Positions 34,629 to 43,439 of a stretch of DNA of 64,000 nt are shown here, in pieces. Source of the DNA: Pollutimonas harenae (GTDB taxonomy: Bacteria; Pseudomonadota; Gammaproteobacteria; Burkholderiales; Burkholderiaceae_B); the NCBI RefSeq assembly GCF_004153685.1, contig NZ_SDQD01000001.1:868001-932000 (forward strand), in the 5' to 3' direction. Both the position numbers and the translations under genes were made by a program. Under the pieces are notes generated by a model. It saw nothing but the letters and a program-made list of their open reading frames with translations, was not told the origin of the DNA and did no database searches. Within the stretch, counting starts at the first letter, position 1, and each line of letters begins with the position of its first letter.

Positions 34629-35289
34629 AGGACTGACCAGGCAGCAGATAGCCAAGCGTGTGGCGCAAGACATACCGGATGGGTATTACGTCAATCTCGG
34701 TATTGGCATCCCCACCCTTATCTCGCGTTACTTGCCCAAGGATAAGGACGTCATCCTTCATACGGAAAACGGTATCGTGGGTATGGGGTCCGGAGATCCC
34801 GATGCTCCTCTGGATCTGGATCTGATCAACGCCAGCAAAGAGCCTGTCAGCTTGTTGCCGGGGTCATCGATTACCGATCATGTGGTGTCGTTCGCCATGA
34901 TGCGCGGGGGTCATCTTGACCTCACCGTGCTTGGCGCATTCCAGGTATCACAAGATGGCGATTTGGCCAATTGGGATACCGGGGCAGTGGGTACGATACC
35001 GGCGGTGGGCGGCGCCATGGACTTGGTGGCGGGCGCAAAGCAACTCTTTGTCACCATGGACCACGTTACCCGGGATGGCCAGCCAAAAATCGTATCGCAG
35101 TGCAACTACCCCCTGACCGGCAAGGGCGTAGTCAATCGCATTTATACCGATCTGGCCATTATCGAAGTGCTCCCGGAAGGCTTGTTGGTGACGGCAATGA
35201 TCGAAGGTATGGACTTTCCTCAATTGCAAGCGCTTACAGGGTGTCCGTTGGGCATTAGCCCCGACTGCACCGTGTTGCGCCCATCGTAA
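34621..35289 (+). CDS. CoA-transferase subunit B (3-oxoacid CoA-transferase type)
   Basis: A 222-residue beta subunit. The catalytic glutamate is E49 in LHTENGIVGMG; YVNLGIGIPTLISRYLP precedes it and GAFQVSQDGDLANWDTG follows, all typical of the PcaJ/ScoB family. It forms the enzyme with subunit A, whose gene it overlaps by 8 bp. It is the last gene of the rightward operon and converges with the Ugp-type operon 22 bp away. Whether the acid is a 3-oxoacid (as in PcaIJ/ScoAB) cannot be told. Confidence 0.9.
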   Translation: MLEGLTRQQIAKRVAQDIPDGYYVNLGIGIPTLISRYLPKDKDVILHTENGIVGMGSGDPDAPLDLDLINASKEPVSLLPGSSITDHVVSFAMMRGGHLDLTVLGAFQVSQDGDLANWDTGAVGTIPAVGGAMDLVAGAKQLFVTMDHVTRDGQPKIVSQCNYPLTGKGVVNRIYTDLAIIEVLPEGLLVTAMIEGMDFPQLQALTGCPLGISPDCTVLRPS

Positions 35290-35311
35290 TGGGCGCGCTC
35301 ATATTTGCCCT

Positions 35312-36112
35312 TTACCGTATTCCCGCCCGCATGAACGACTGCACGAATTGTCGTTGAAACAACAGGAAGGCCACCAGCAACGGCGCGGCGCTAAGCAGCG
35401 TGGCCGCCGTGATAATGGACCAGTCTATGCCCTGGTCAGTCGAGGCGAACACTTGCAAACCCACGGTCAGGGGGCGTGACTCGACCGAGTTGGTGATGAT
35501 CAACGGCCACAGGAAGTTATTCCAGTGATAGCTGACGGACACCAGCCCGTAGGCCACATAAATAGGGCGCGCCAGCGGCACATAGACTTTCATCAATATC
35601 TGCCAGCGGCTGGCGCCTTCGACCCTGGCGGCCTCTTCCAGTTCACGCGGGACAGTCTTGAAGGTCTGGCGCAGCAGGAAAATGCCGAAGGCCGAGGCAA
35701 AGTAAGGCAGGCCGATCGCAAAAATCGTGTCGCGTACGCCCAGCCAGGACATCAGCCTATAGTTTTCGACGATCAACACGTCGGGCATGATCATCAGCTG
35801 TAGCAGCACCAGCATGAAGACCAGATCCCGGCCCTTGAAGGTGAATCGCGCAAACGAATAGGCGGCCAGCGTAGAGAGCACGAGCTGCGCTGCCAGCACC
35901 ATGGTCACCAATATGAAGGTGTTCAGGAAGTATTGGGCAAAGGGTGCTGCATTCCAGGCGGCCTTGAAGTTAGCCAGGGTCAGCGGCGCGGTCAGGTCGA
36001 ACTGGGTGGAGTAGGCCGAGGGATGGAAAGCGGCCCACAATGTATAGGCCAGCGGCAGAAACCATAATATGCCCAGCAGCCAGGCGCCCAGGGTATCGAG
36101 TTTTTGCGTCAT
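35312..36112 (-). CDS. ugpE: Ugp/MalG-type ABC transporter permease
   Basis: A 266-residue inner-membrane permease of the carbohydrate-uptake-1 family with about six membrane segments and the EAA loop ELEEAARVEGASRWQILMKVYVPLARP. It overlaps the start of its partner permease by 4 bp and is last in the operon lacI - phosphodiesterase - ugpC - ugpB - ugpA - ugpE. The gene name reflects the glycerol-phosphate-type system suggested by the phosphodiesterase; a sugar substrate remains possible. Confidence 0.82.
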   Translation of the reverse strand: MTQKLDTLGAWLLGILWFLPLAYTLWAAFHPSAYSTQFDLTAPLTLANFKAAWNAAPFAQYFLNTFILVTMVLAAQLVLSTLAAYSFARFTFKGRDLVFMLVLLQLMIMPDVLIVENYRLMSWLGVRDTIFAIGLPYFASAFGIFLLRQTFKTVPRELEEAARVEGASRWQILMKVYVPLARPIYVAYGLVSVSYHWNNFLWPLIITNSVESRPLTVGLQVFASTDQGIDWSIITAATLLSAAPLLVAFLLFQRQFVQSFMRAGIR

Positions 36113-36990
36113 TGGTAATGTGTCCTACGGTCCAGCCAGTGGAATTTGACGAATGCGGTGATCGACAGGATCAGCAGCAGCACAACCGACAGCGTGGCGG
36201 CGTATGAGGTATCCCAATAGCTGAAGCCCACTTCATAGATGTAGAACAGCAATAGAGTGCTGGCATTGTCGGGCCCGCCCTTGGTCATGACCAGCACGTG
36301 GTCGACCAGCCGGAAAGCATTGATCAGGGCGTTGATCAGCACGAATAGGGTGGTGGGCATCAGCAGTGGCAGCAGTACGCGCCAGAAGTATTGCCAACGG
36401 CTTGCGCCTTCAAGTAAGGCGGCCTCGCGCAGCGAGGGCGGTACTTGCTGCAGGGCGGCCAGGTAGAAAATCATGAAGAAGCCAGACTCTTTCCATATAG
36501 TGACTAGCATCAGTGCGGGCAATGCGGTGGAACGGTTGCCCAGCCAGTTCATGCCGGGCAGATTGAACAGCCCTGCAATCTGATCGACCAGACCGTATTG
36601 CGGCGTATAGAAAAACAGCCAGATATTGGCCACGGCCACCATGGGCAACACGGTAGGGGTGAAGTAAGCCAGGCGTAAAAAGCTGCGCCCGGCTATTTGG
36701 CGGTTTACCCAAAGCGCCATGATCAGCGCAATCGCCACCGACACGGGGATCGTCACCAGCGCATAGGCCAGGTTGTTCCATAGTGCCTGCCAGAATACCG
36801 GGTCGTCCGTCATGGCCCGGTAGTTGTCTATGCCCACGAACACGGCCGGGCGCCTGGCCTTGGGTGTGGAAAAAAAGCTGTTCCACAAGGTGGCCAGCGC
36901 CGGGTAGTGTGTAAAGGCGGCAAGCAGGACGATGGCTGGCAGCAGAAGCAGCCAGCCATACACCGCGTGCAGCGATGGCTTCATGCGCAT
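36109..36990 (-). CDS. ugpA: Ugp/MalF-type ABC transporter permease
   Basis: A 293-residue inner-membrane permease with about six membrane segments and the EAA loop LREAALLEGASRWQYFWRVLLPLLMP. The family-typical FFSTPKARRPAVFVGIDNYRAM lies after the first membrane segment. It starts 4 bp after the binding-protein gene and overlaps ugpE by 4 bp. It pairs with UgpE as the channel of the importer. Confidence 0.82.
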   Translation of the reverse strand: MRMKPSLHAVYGWLLLLPAIVLLAAFTHYPALATLWNSFFSTPKARRPAVFVGIDNYRAMTDDPVFWQALWNNLAYALVTIPVSVAIALIMALWVNRQIAGRSFLRLAYFTPTVLPMVAVANIWLFFYTPQYGLVDQIAGLFNLPGMNWLGNRSTALPALMLVTIWKESGFFMIFYLAALQQVPPSLREAALLEGASRWQYFWRVLLPLLMPTTLFVLINALINAFRLVDHVLVMTKGGPDNASTLLLFYIYEVGFSYWDTSYAATLSVVLLLILSITAFVKFHWLDRRTHYQ

Positions 36991-36994
36991 AGGT

Positions 36995-38290
36995 TTACTT
37001 GTACGAACGCAGCAGGCGGTTGGCTTCGGATTGGGCGTCCTTCATGGCCTCGTCCGCTGTCTTGGCATTGGTCAGGACGGCTTGCAAGTTGTCGTTCAAG
37101 AGCTTGGTCACACGCTGATTGTCGTGGGTCGAGAACTCGGCCACGGCCACTTTGAGCTGATCGCGGGCAACCAGTGCCTGGGGCACTTCCTGCACGTATT
37201 TTTTCATGCGGTCAGTTTCCCAGGCGGCCTGATTCACTGCGACGTAACCGGTGGCTATGCTCCATGCGGCGGCATTTTCGGGGCTGGTCATCCACTTGAC
37301 GAACTTATAGGCTGCGTCCTGTTGTTCCGGCGTAGCCGACTCGAACAGATAGAAGTTGCCGCCCCCCGTCGGGCTGCCGCCTTGCTTGGACTTGGGCATG
37401 GGCGCCACACCAAAATCAAAGTCGGCGTTCTTGCGCACATTGGTGAGATTACCCGTGGTTGTCCACATGATGGCAGTTTTTCCGACCAGGAAATCCTTGG
37501 GCGTGGTGCCCCAGTCTGTGGTGCCGGTGGGCATGATCTTGTGCTTGTAAGCCAGGTCGTGCCAGAACTGGACGGCTTCGATGACCTCCGGCTTGTCCAG
37601 ATAGACTTCATTGCCCTCGGGGCTCATGAGGATGGCGTCGTTGGGTGTGGTCAATGCCTGGAACAACCAGTAGGCGAATGCGCCGCCCGATGGAATTTCA
37701 AGGCCCCACTGCGTAACCTGGCCGTCGCTATCGCGCTTGGTCAGCTTCTTGCCCTGACTGACCAGTTCGTCCCAGGTTGCGGGTGCTGCATCGGGGTTCA
37801 GGCCGGCCTCTTTGAACAAGTCTTTGTTGTAGTACATCACGATGGTTGAACGCTGGAAGGGAATGCCCCAGGTCTTGCTCTCGGTCTGGCTGTTGGCCAT
37901 GAAGCCGGGGTAGAAGTCGGCCAGCCATTTTTTATCTTCCTCTGTCTTGATGAGAGGATCGAATGGCACGATGGCGCCTTCATCTATCAGGGTGAACATG
38001 TCGGTGGACAGCAACACCGCCAGTTGTGGTGCACTGCCGCCCTTATGGGCGGTCAGGGCCTTGGCGACCGAGTCCTGGTATGACCCGGCATAGACCGAGT
38101 TGATCTTGATATCGGGATTGCCCTTTTCGAACTCAGCCACCATGCCGTCCACGATTTTGGTAATCGGGCCGCCCACGGCAACGGGATAATAGAACTCGAG
38201 CTCTACCGGCGCGGCCTGTGACCAGGCAGGTACGGTGGAGAAGGCGCCTGCAAGACTGAATGCAAGGGCTTTCAAGAAAGTACGTCGCAT
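36995..38290 (-). CDS. ugpB: Ugp-type ABC transporter substrate-binding protein
   Basis: A 431-residue periplasmic extracellular solute-binding protein (family 1) with a signal peptide (about 1-26, ending AWSQA). It shows VELEFYYPVAVGGPITKIV, SVYAGSYQDSVAKALTAHKGG and LLSTDMFTLIDEGAIVPFDP, which resemble UgpB. It should bind glycerol-3-phosphate or a glycerophosphodiester and deliver it to UgpAE. The gene lies 12 bp downstream of the ATPase gene. Exact ligand is inferred from neighbours. Confidence 0.82.
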   Translation of the reverse strand: MRRTFLKALAFSLAGAFSTVPAWSQAAPVELEFYYPVAVGGPITKIVDGMVAEFEKGNPDIKINSVYAGSYQDSVAKALTAHKGGSAPQLAVLLSTDMFTLIDEGAIVPFDPLIKTEEDKKWLADFYPGFMANSQTESKTWGIPFQRSTIVMYYNKDLFKEAGLNPDAAPATWDELVSQGKKLTKRDSDGQVTQWGLEIPSGGAFAYWLFQALTTPNDAILMSPEGNEVYLDKPEVIEAVQFWHDLAYKHKIMPTGTTDWGTTPKDFLVGKTAIMWTTTGNLTNVRKNADFDFGVAPMPKSKQGGSPTGGGNFYLFESATPEQQDAAYKFVKWMTSPENAAAWSIATGYVAVNQAAWETDRMKKYVQEVPQALVARDQLKVAVAEFSTHDNQRVTKLLNDNLQAVLTNAKTADEAMKDAQSEANRLLRSYK

Positions 38291-38302
38291 GATTTTTTCC
38301 TG

Positions 38303-39367
38303 TTAAAGAGAAGAGATGGGCGTGTGGCGCAATGCCTGACCCGAGGCGTCAAAAAAGTGCTGCTGCTGCGAGCTCCAGTGGAGCTTGATCTGTTCACCGT
38401 GCGCGGCACGCAGATGCCCGCTCGTGCGTACCGCCACGCCGGAGTTGCCGCCCACTTTTGCGATGATGATGGAGTCGGCGCCGAAATACTCGACGCTCTC
38501 GACACTGGCGGGTATACCGTCATTGCCAGCCAGTTGAATATGCTCAGGGCGCACACCCAGCGCCGCGGCCTCGCCAGGCATTGACTGGGCCAGGTCCGGC
38601 GCGCCCGCCATCAGGGCACGTGTTTGTTCATTCAGACGCAGTACGTTCATGGGAGGCGTCCCAATGAAACGGGCGGCAAACTCGGTGGCGGGCTTGCCGT
38701 ACAACTGGTCGGGGCTGTCGTTTTGTTCGATGCGTCCGCCGTTCATCAGTACGACCTGGTCAGCCATGCTCATGGCTTCGGTCTGGTCGTGGGTGACATA
38801 CACCATGGTGATGCCCAGGCTTTGCTGCAAGGCCCGGATTTCCCGGCGCATTTCGTGCCGCAGCTGAGCGTCCAGGTTCGATAAGGGTTCATCCATCAGG
38901 CATACCGGTGCTTCCGAAATCACGGCGCGTCCCAATGCCACACGTTGCTGCTGTCCGCCCGACAGCTGGGATGGCTTGCGGTCGAGCAACTGTTCCAGGC
39001 CCAGCAAGGCGGCCACTTTGGCCAGTCTGGGTTTGTACTGGGCTGCCGGTTCCTTGCGCACCTTCAGGCCGAACAAAATATTTTCCCTGACGCTCAAGTG
39101 CGGGAACAGAGCGTAAGACTGAAAGACCATCGCGATCTTGCGCTGCGCGGGCGGGAGGTCGGTGACGTCGCGGCCCCCTATGCGGATGCGGCCCGAGCTG
39201 GGGGTATCCAGTCCGGCAATCATGCGCAGGGTGGTCGACTTGCCGCAGCCCGATGGACCGAGCAACACGGTGAACGTCCCGGCCTGCACTTCAAAGCCGA
39301 TCTGGTTCACGGCGGGTGGGGCCTCGCCGTACTGCTTGGTAATGTTGTCCAGGGAAATGGTAGACAT
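38303..39367 (-). CDS. ugpC: Ugp-type ABC transporter ATPase
   Basis: A 354-residue MalK/UgpC-type ATPase starting MSTISLDNITKQYGEAP. Walker A GPSGCGKSTTLRMIAG, Q-loop VFQSYALFPHLSV, signature QLSGGQQQRVALGRAVI, Walker B VCLMDEPLSNLD, and a C-terminal TOBE regulatory domain (about 280-354). A frame from 39583 would extend upstream over the phosphodiesterase gene and is rejected. It starts 20 bp after the phosphodiesterase stop; no clear Shine-Dalgarno is visible, so translation may depend on coupling. Confidence 0.85.
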   Translation of the reverse strand: MSTISLDNITKQYGEAPPAVNQIGFEVQAGTFTVLLGPSGCGKSTTLRMIAGLDTPSSGRIRIGGRDVTDLPPAQRKIAMVFQSYALFPHLSVRENILFGLKVRKEPAAQYKPRLAKVAALLGLEQLLDRKPSQLSGGQQQRVALGRAVISEAPVCLMDEPLSNLDAQLRHEMRREIRALQQSLGITMVYVTHDQTEAMSMADQVVLMNGGRIEQNDSPDQLYGKPATEFAARFIGTPPMNVLRLNEQTRALMAGAPDLAQSMPGEAAALGVRPEHIQLAGNDGIPASVESVEYFGADSIIIAKVGGNSGVAVRTSGHLRAAHGEQIKLHWSSQQQHFFDASGQALRHTPISSL

Positions 39368-39387
39368 AGATCGTGTTTCGGTAAACG

Positions 39388-40182
39388 TCAGAAGGAGTAA
39401 GGGCCGGGGAAGTCGCCTATCGTGGCGTGGTGTGTGACCAGGCCTTGGGCGCCTTGCCAGTGCAGCTGATAGCCCGGCGGTTCGAAGTTGAACGACAGCT
39501 CGGTTGCGGCGGAGTCCAGGTCCAGCGTGATCTGGTGCGCAGTACCCGGGCAGGTGGATGCTACCGTGGGGCCTACGCGGCACAGCATGGTCCGGTGCAG
39601 ATGGCCGCAGAGTATGCGTTCGATATTGCTATAAGGGGCAATCACCCGGGCGAAGTCTTCGCGGCCACTCAGCAAGCCCAGGTTGTCCATCTGCCTGATG
39701 CCGGTTTCAAAAGGTGGATGATGCATCAGTATCAGGGTGGGCGCGTCCGGCGCCTGGGCCAGGGTGTTGCTCAGCCACTCGAGGCGTTCGGCGCATAGCC
39801 CGCCTTCACTGCGCATGGGTACGGTTGTGTCCAGTGCCACGATACGCAGCGGCCAGTCATCGATGACATACTGGATGAAGGGCGTGCCAGTCTGCAAATA
39901 GCTATGTTCGTGGAATACTTCCCGCAGCATGGCAGGGCTGTCGTGGTTGCCGGGAATCAGCAAATACGGAATGTCCAGCCTGGCCAACAGAGGCTTGAGC
40001 CGCAAATACTCTGGTTTGCGTCCATGCTCGGTCAGGTCGCCAGTAATCACGACCATGTCTGGGCGGGGCGCAAGGCGGTTAAGCGCCTGTACACAGACAG
40101 CCAGATGATGTTCGGCCTGGATCAGTTCGGTATCTTTGCCGCCTTCCTGGATGTGCAGATCGCTGATTTGGGCAATAAGCAT
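39388..40182 (-). CDS. Calcineurin-like phosphodiesterase (GpdQ/CpdA type)
   Basis: A 264-residue binuclear metallophosphoesterase with the full motif set: DLHIQEGG (D-x-H), TGDLTEHG, PGNHDS, LMHHPPF and CGHLHRTM. No signal peptide, so cytoplasmic. It closely matches the GpdQ layout, a glycerophosphodiesterase; cAMP phosphodiesterase CpdA is a relative. Being between a LacI regulator (3-bp gap) and the Ugp-type ABC genes, it probably cleaves imported glycerophosphodiesters to glycerol-3-phosphate and an alcohol. Confidence 0.85.
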   Translation of the reverse strand: MLIAQISDLHIQEGGKDTELIQAEHHLAVCVQALNRLAPRPDMVVITGDLTEHGRKPEYLRLKPLLARLDIPYLLIPGNHDSPAMLREVFHEHSYLQTGTPFIQYVIDDWPLRIVALDTTVPMRSEGGLCAERLEWLSNTLAQAPDAPTLILMHHPPFETGIRQMDNLGLLSGREDFARVIAPYSNIERILCGHLHRTMLCRVGPTVASTCPGTAHQITLDLDSAATELSFNFEPPGYQLHWQGAQGLVTHHATIGDFPGPYSF

Positions 40183-40185
40183 GGT

Positions 40186-41223
40186 TTAAGGCCTGTGAGT
40201 AAGAGGGAGGTTCAACCGTGCCGCACTGGCACCGGTGATCAGCGTATGCGGCACCTGCTGGCTGCGCGATTGCTGATGTTCGATTTGCTCCAGAAGCAAA
40301 TGACAGGCGGTCTTGCCAATTTCGTACCCGGCGGCTTCTATGGTGGTCAGGCTGGGTGACATGACCGTGCCATAGCGTATGCCGTCGAACCCTGCCACCG
40401 AAATATCGTCAGGCACGGAGTAGCCTAGCTCCCTGAGGCTGACAATGACTGCCGTGGCCAGCAGATCGTTGGAGCAGAACAGCGCACTGGGCCGGGCGGC
40501 GCCGTCCAGCATCTGAGCCAGGATCCCGTTGTCGGTCTGGGTATGGCTGGGCATGATGTAGTGCCTGATGAGCGATAAACCCAGGCTGCGAGCGCGGCTT
40601 CTGGAGCCCGTCAGGCGGGTAGCGGCCCGGTCGGACATGCTGAGTGGCCCACTGATGAAAGCAATACGGCGGTGTCCGAGCTGGGCCAGATGTTCGACCA
40701 TATCGCAGGCTGCGGCATGGTTGTCGACGGCCGAGCAGGGATGTGTGCTTGATTCATTGTAGGCCAGCACATAGCTCACGCCGCGGGTTTTCAAGGCCTT
40801 GAGCACAGCACTTTGGCGTGGGTTGGCAACTGTCAGGATCACGCCATCCAGTTGATGGTCGATCAGGCGATGCACCGCGGCAGCTTCCAGCGCTGGGTCG
40901 TAATGGGTGACGGTCATCATGACGCTATAGCCCGATTCGCGTGCCCGCATTTCCGCGCCTTCGAAGCAGTCGGCGAACACGGGGTTGGACAATGTGGGCA
41001 ATACCAGGCCCAGGGTGCGGGTACTGCCTGAACGCAAGCTGCTGCCCAGGCGATTGGGACGGAAGCCGTGTTGTTCGGCTACCGCCATGATGCGCTCCAG
41101 GGTTTTGGCTTGAACAAGTGCCGGACGATTGAAGGCGCGCGATACGGTGGCCGGCGATACGGCCGCCTCTCGGGCGATTTCTATAAGGGAGACAGGTGCG
41201 CCGCGCCGCTTGTTGTCCAACAA
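40186..41223 (-). CDS. LacI-family transcriptional repressor
   Basis: A regulator of about 345 residues. The N-terminal helix-turn-helix and hinge read VSLIEIAREAAVSPATVSRAFNRPALVQAKTLERI, followed by a periplasmic-binding-protein-like effector domain with TLGLVLPTLSNPVFAD, GHRRIAFISGP and ALFCSNDLLATAVI. A TTG at 41223 is chosen because GGAG lies 5 nt upstream; another TTG at 41244 is possible and no ATG fits. The perfect palindrome at 41249-41264 just upstream suggests autoregulation. It is the first gene of the Ugp-type operon, so it probably represses import of its own inducer. Confidence 0.85.
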   Translation of the reverse strand: MLDNKRRGAPVSLIEIAREAAVSPATVSRAFNRPALVQAKTLERIMAVAEQHGFRPNRLGSSLRSGSTRTLGLVLPTLSNPVFADCFEGAEMRARESGYSVMMTVTHYDPALEAAAVHRLIDHQLDGVILTVANPRQSAVLKALKTRGVSYVLAYNESSTHPCSAVDNHAAACDMVEHLAQLGHRRIAFISGPLSMSDRAATRLTGSRSRARSLGLSLIRHYIMPSHTQTDNGILAQMLDGAARPSALFCSNDLLATAVIVSLRELGYSVPDDISVAGFDGIRYGTVMSPSLTTIEAAGYEIGKTACHLLLEQIEHQQSRSQQVPHTLITGASAARLNLPLTHRP

Positions 41224-41248
41224 CGTTTCTCCAGTCCGGGACAATACG

Positions 41249-41264
41249 ATGAAAACGTTTTCAT
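41249..41264 (-). promoter_or_regulatory. LacI-type operator, perfect 16-bp palindrome
   Basis: ATGAAAACGTTTTCAT is a perfect palindrome with the central CG typical of LacI/GalR-family operators. It ends 25 bp upstream of the proposed repressor start, so it overlaps the promoter or transcription start of the six-gene operon. Confidence 0.7.
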
Positions 41265-41386
41265 ATTAAACAACAACTATTGCATGCTTATTACAGTGTT
41301 TACCCCAAGTGACCCTGGGCACCGACAAGCGTTATGCACCATCAGCAGCACTGTTGGCATGGCTACAGCGGTTGAATGCCACATAT

Positions 41387-41416
41387 AAATATGGCCCCAG
41401 TGATGGGGCCATATTT
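41387..41416. terminator. Terminator after leuA
   Basis: AAATATGGCCCC (41387-41398) pairs perfectly with GGGGCCATATTT (41405-41416), 6-nt loop AGTGAT. The stem is GC-rich with an A/U-rich base on both sides, as in bidirectional intrinsic terminators. It lies 24 bp past the leuA stop. Confidence 0.8.
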
Positions 41417-41440
41417 CAGTGGAAGCAAGCTGCTTCAGGT

Positions 41441-43144
41441 TCAGGCAGCAACGGTATCGGCGGTGGCTGCTGCGTTCTCGATGGAAGCGTGTCGATTTAC
41501 TGCACTCAGTATGGCCAGGAACGAGGCGGTGACGATATCGTCATGTACGCCCACGCCAAACCCGGTGGATGACTCGCCCACCCGCAGTTCCACATAGCTT
41601 GCAGCGCGCGTGTCGGTGCCGGTACCGATGGCGTGCTCATGGTAGTCCATGATGCGAACATCCAGGTCCAGCGCTTGCACGAAGGCTGAAATGGCGCCGT
41701 CGCCACGACCGACCATATTACGCACCACACCATTTTCTTCGAGCTCGACTTCGATCATGAACTGCTCGCCGTTAGCTGCTTTGGGGTCGCCCGTAATACG
41801 GTGGCGTATCAGTTTCCAGGGCTGTGTCTGCTGCAGGTATTCGCTGGAAAACAGTTCGTAGACATGGCTGGCAGTGACCTCGGCGCCGGTTTCGTCGGTC
41901 ACGCGCTGGATGGCGCGGCTGAATTCGATTTGCAGGCGGCGCGGCAACACCAGACCATGCTCGGATTCGAGCAGGTAGGAAACGCCGCCCTTGCCCGACT
42001 GGCTATTCACGCGGATCACCGCATCGTAGCTGCGGCCAAGATCGGCTGGGTCGATAGGCAAGTAAGGAACTTCCCACAGTGCATCGGGTTCCTGGCGTGC
42101 AAAACCCTTTTTGATGGCATCCTGGTGTGAACCGGAAAAGGCTGTGAAGACCAGGTCGCCGGCGTAAGGATGACGTGGGTGTACCGGCAACTGGTTGCAG
42201 TACTCTACACAGCGGCGCACCTCGTCGATATCGGAGAAATCGAGGCCGGGATGTATGCCCTGTGTATACAGATTCAGGGCCAGAGTCACCAAATCAACGT
42301 TGCCGGTGCGCTCTCCGTTACCAAACAGACAGCCTTCGATGCGGTCGGCGCCGGCCATGACGGCCAGTTCGGCTGCGGCCACCGCGGTGCCTCGGTCGTT
42401 ATGTGGATGCACGCTGAGCACGATGCAGTCGCGTTTGTTCAGGTTATTGTGCATCCATTCAATCTGGTCGGCATACATATTGGGCGTGGTCGCTTCGATG
42501 GTGGCCGGCAGGTTGTAGATGATTTTTGATTCGGGTGTGGGTTGCCAGACTTCGGTGACTGCGTTGCAGACTTCCAGTGCGAACTCAGGCTCGGTGGTGC
42601 TGAAGACTTCTGGCGAATACTCGTAGCGCCACGAGGTTTCCGGGTGCTTCGACGTGTATTCCTTGACCAGTCGAGTGCCCTCAAGAGCGATTTCCCTGAC
42701 TTCGTCCTTGCTCATGTTGAAAACAATCTTGCGGAAGGCCGGGGCGCATGCGTTGTACAGGTGAATGATGGCGTGCTTGGCGCCGGCCGCCGACTCTACC
42801 GTGCGCTGGATCAGGTCGTCGCGTGATTGGGTCAGGGCAATAATCGTGACGTCGTCGGGGATGCGGTTTTCGTCTACCAGCTTGCGGACGAAATCGAAGT
42901 CGGTTTGCGATGCAGAAGGAAAACCGACTTCGATTTCTTTAAAGCCGATCTTGACCAGCTGCTCGAAGAAGCGAAGCTTGCGCTCGACGCTCATGGGTTC
43001 GATCAGCGACTGATTGCCGTCGCGCAGATCAGTGCTCATCCAGATGGGGGGGTGGGTAATGCGCTTGCTGGGCCAGGTTCGTTCGGAAAAGTCGCGGTCA
43101 AAGGCAACAAATGGGCGGTATTTGTCGGAGGGATTCGAAATCAT
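41441..43144 (-). CDS. leuA: 2-isopropylmalate synthase
   Basis: A 567-residue long-form LeuA, full length. The catalytic TIM barrel shows [11 protein letters not shown] (metal Asp) and [29 protein letters not shown] (metal His pair); the C-terminal part (about 440-567) is the leucine-binding regulatory domain. It condenses acetyl-CoA with 2-oxoisovalerate in the first step of leucine synthesis. The 295-bp upstream region holds a probable leader-peptide attenuator. leuB/leuCD are not in the window. Confidence 0.97.
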   Translation of the reverse strand: MISNPSDKYRPFVAFDRDFSERTWPSKRITHPPIWMSTDLRDGNQSLIEPMSVERKLRFFEQLVKIGFKEIEVGFPSASQTDFDFVRKLVDENRIPDDVTIIALTQSRDDLIQRTVESAAGAKHAIIHLYNACAPAFRKIVFNMSKDEVREIALEGTRLVKEYTSKHPETSWRYEYSPEVFSTTEPEFALEVCNAVTEVWQPTPESKIIYNLPATIEATTPNMYADQIEWMHNNLNKRDCIVLSVHPHNDRGTAVAAAELAVMAGADRIEGCLFGNGERTGNVDLVTLALNLYTQGIHPGLDFSDIDEVRRCVEYCNQLPVHPRHPYAGDLVFTAFSGSHQDAIKKGFARQEPDALWEVPYLPIDPADLGRSYDAVIRVNSQSGKGGVSYLLESEHGLVLPRRLQIEFSRAIQRVTDETGAEVTASHVYELFSSEYLQQTQPWKLIRHRITGDPKAANGEQFMIEVELEENGVVRNMVGRGDGAISAFVQALDLDVRIMDYHEHAIGTGTDTRAASYVELRVGESSTGFGVGVHDDIVTASFLAILSAVNRHASIENAAATADTVAA

Positions 43145-43229
43145 GGGACACCTGTTTTATAACTTGACTGTGCAGTTTGCCATCATCGGGCGTTTGCCGA
43201 ATACATAGAGCGTATAAGAGATGATGGGG

Positions 43230-43267
43230 AAAAAGGGTGTGGCGTAAGCCGGCTGCCGAACTGCCAC
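43230..43267 (-). terminator. Attenuator terminator in the leuA leader
   Basis: On the minus strand, GTGGC (43267-43263) can pair with GCCAC (43243-43239), enclosing a G+C-rich arm, and is followed by TTTTT (43234-43230). The inner segment CGGCAGCC (43258-43251) can instead pair with GGTTGCCG (43288-43281) in the last codons of the leader peptide, which would be the antiterminator. The outer stem is short, so this is a moderate call. Confidence 0.5.
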
Positions 43268-43272
43268 GGACG

Positions 43273-43359
43273 CTAGGCCCGGCAACCGATCGGTAGTAGT
43301 AGCGCTAGGGCTAGCTGGGGAAGGAGGGCAAGGCGCAGGAAACCGCGTTGAACACGCAA
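43273..43359 (-). CDS. leuA leader peptide (attenuation), 28 aa
   Basis: A short frame ending in TAG at 43275-43273 contains the run GCG CTA CTA CTA CCG ATC GGT TGC (three successive rare Leu codons at 43302-43294), with two more CTA and several other Leu codons just before. In total 9 of 28 residues are Leu, counting an initiating TTG. The start is uncertain: only TTG at 43359 is available in frame, and the ribosome-binding site is weak. Position before leuA, the Leu-codon run and the downstream terminator/antiterminator fit a classical leucine-responsive attenuator. Confidence 0.6.
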   Translation of the reverse strand: MRVQRGFLRLALLPQLALALLLPIGCRA

Positions 43360-43366
43360 CGCAAAG

Positions 43367-43385
43367 CCCGCAGCGACACTGCGGG
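43367..43385. terminator. Terminator hairpin after the membrane-protein gene
   Basis: CCCGCAG (43367-43373) and CTGCGGG (43379-43385) form a perfect 7-bp stem with a 5-nt loop, 55 bp past the stop of the gene at 43440. On the minus strand it is followed by CTTTG. It separates that gene from the leuA leader. Confidence 0.65.
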
Positions 43386-43439
43386 AAATAGCGTTAGAGG
43401 AAACGTGTTCGGCTTGCATAGCCATAGTCGAACATATTT

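Noticed and set aside
39368-39583. N-terminal extension of ugpC
   Set aside because: It overlaps the phosphodiesterase gene and lacks ABC-ATPase similarity.
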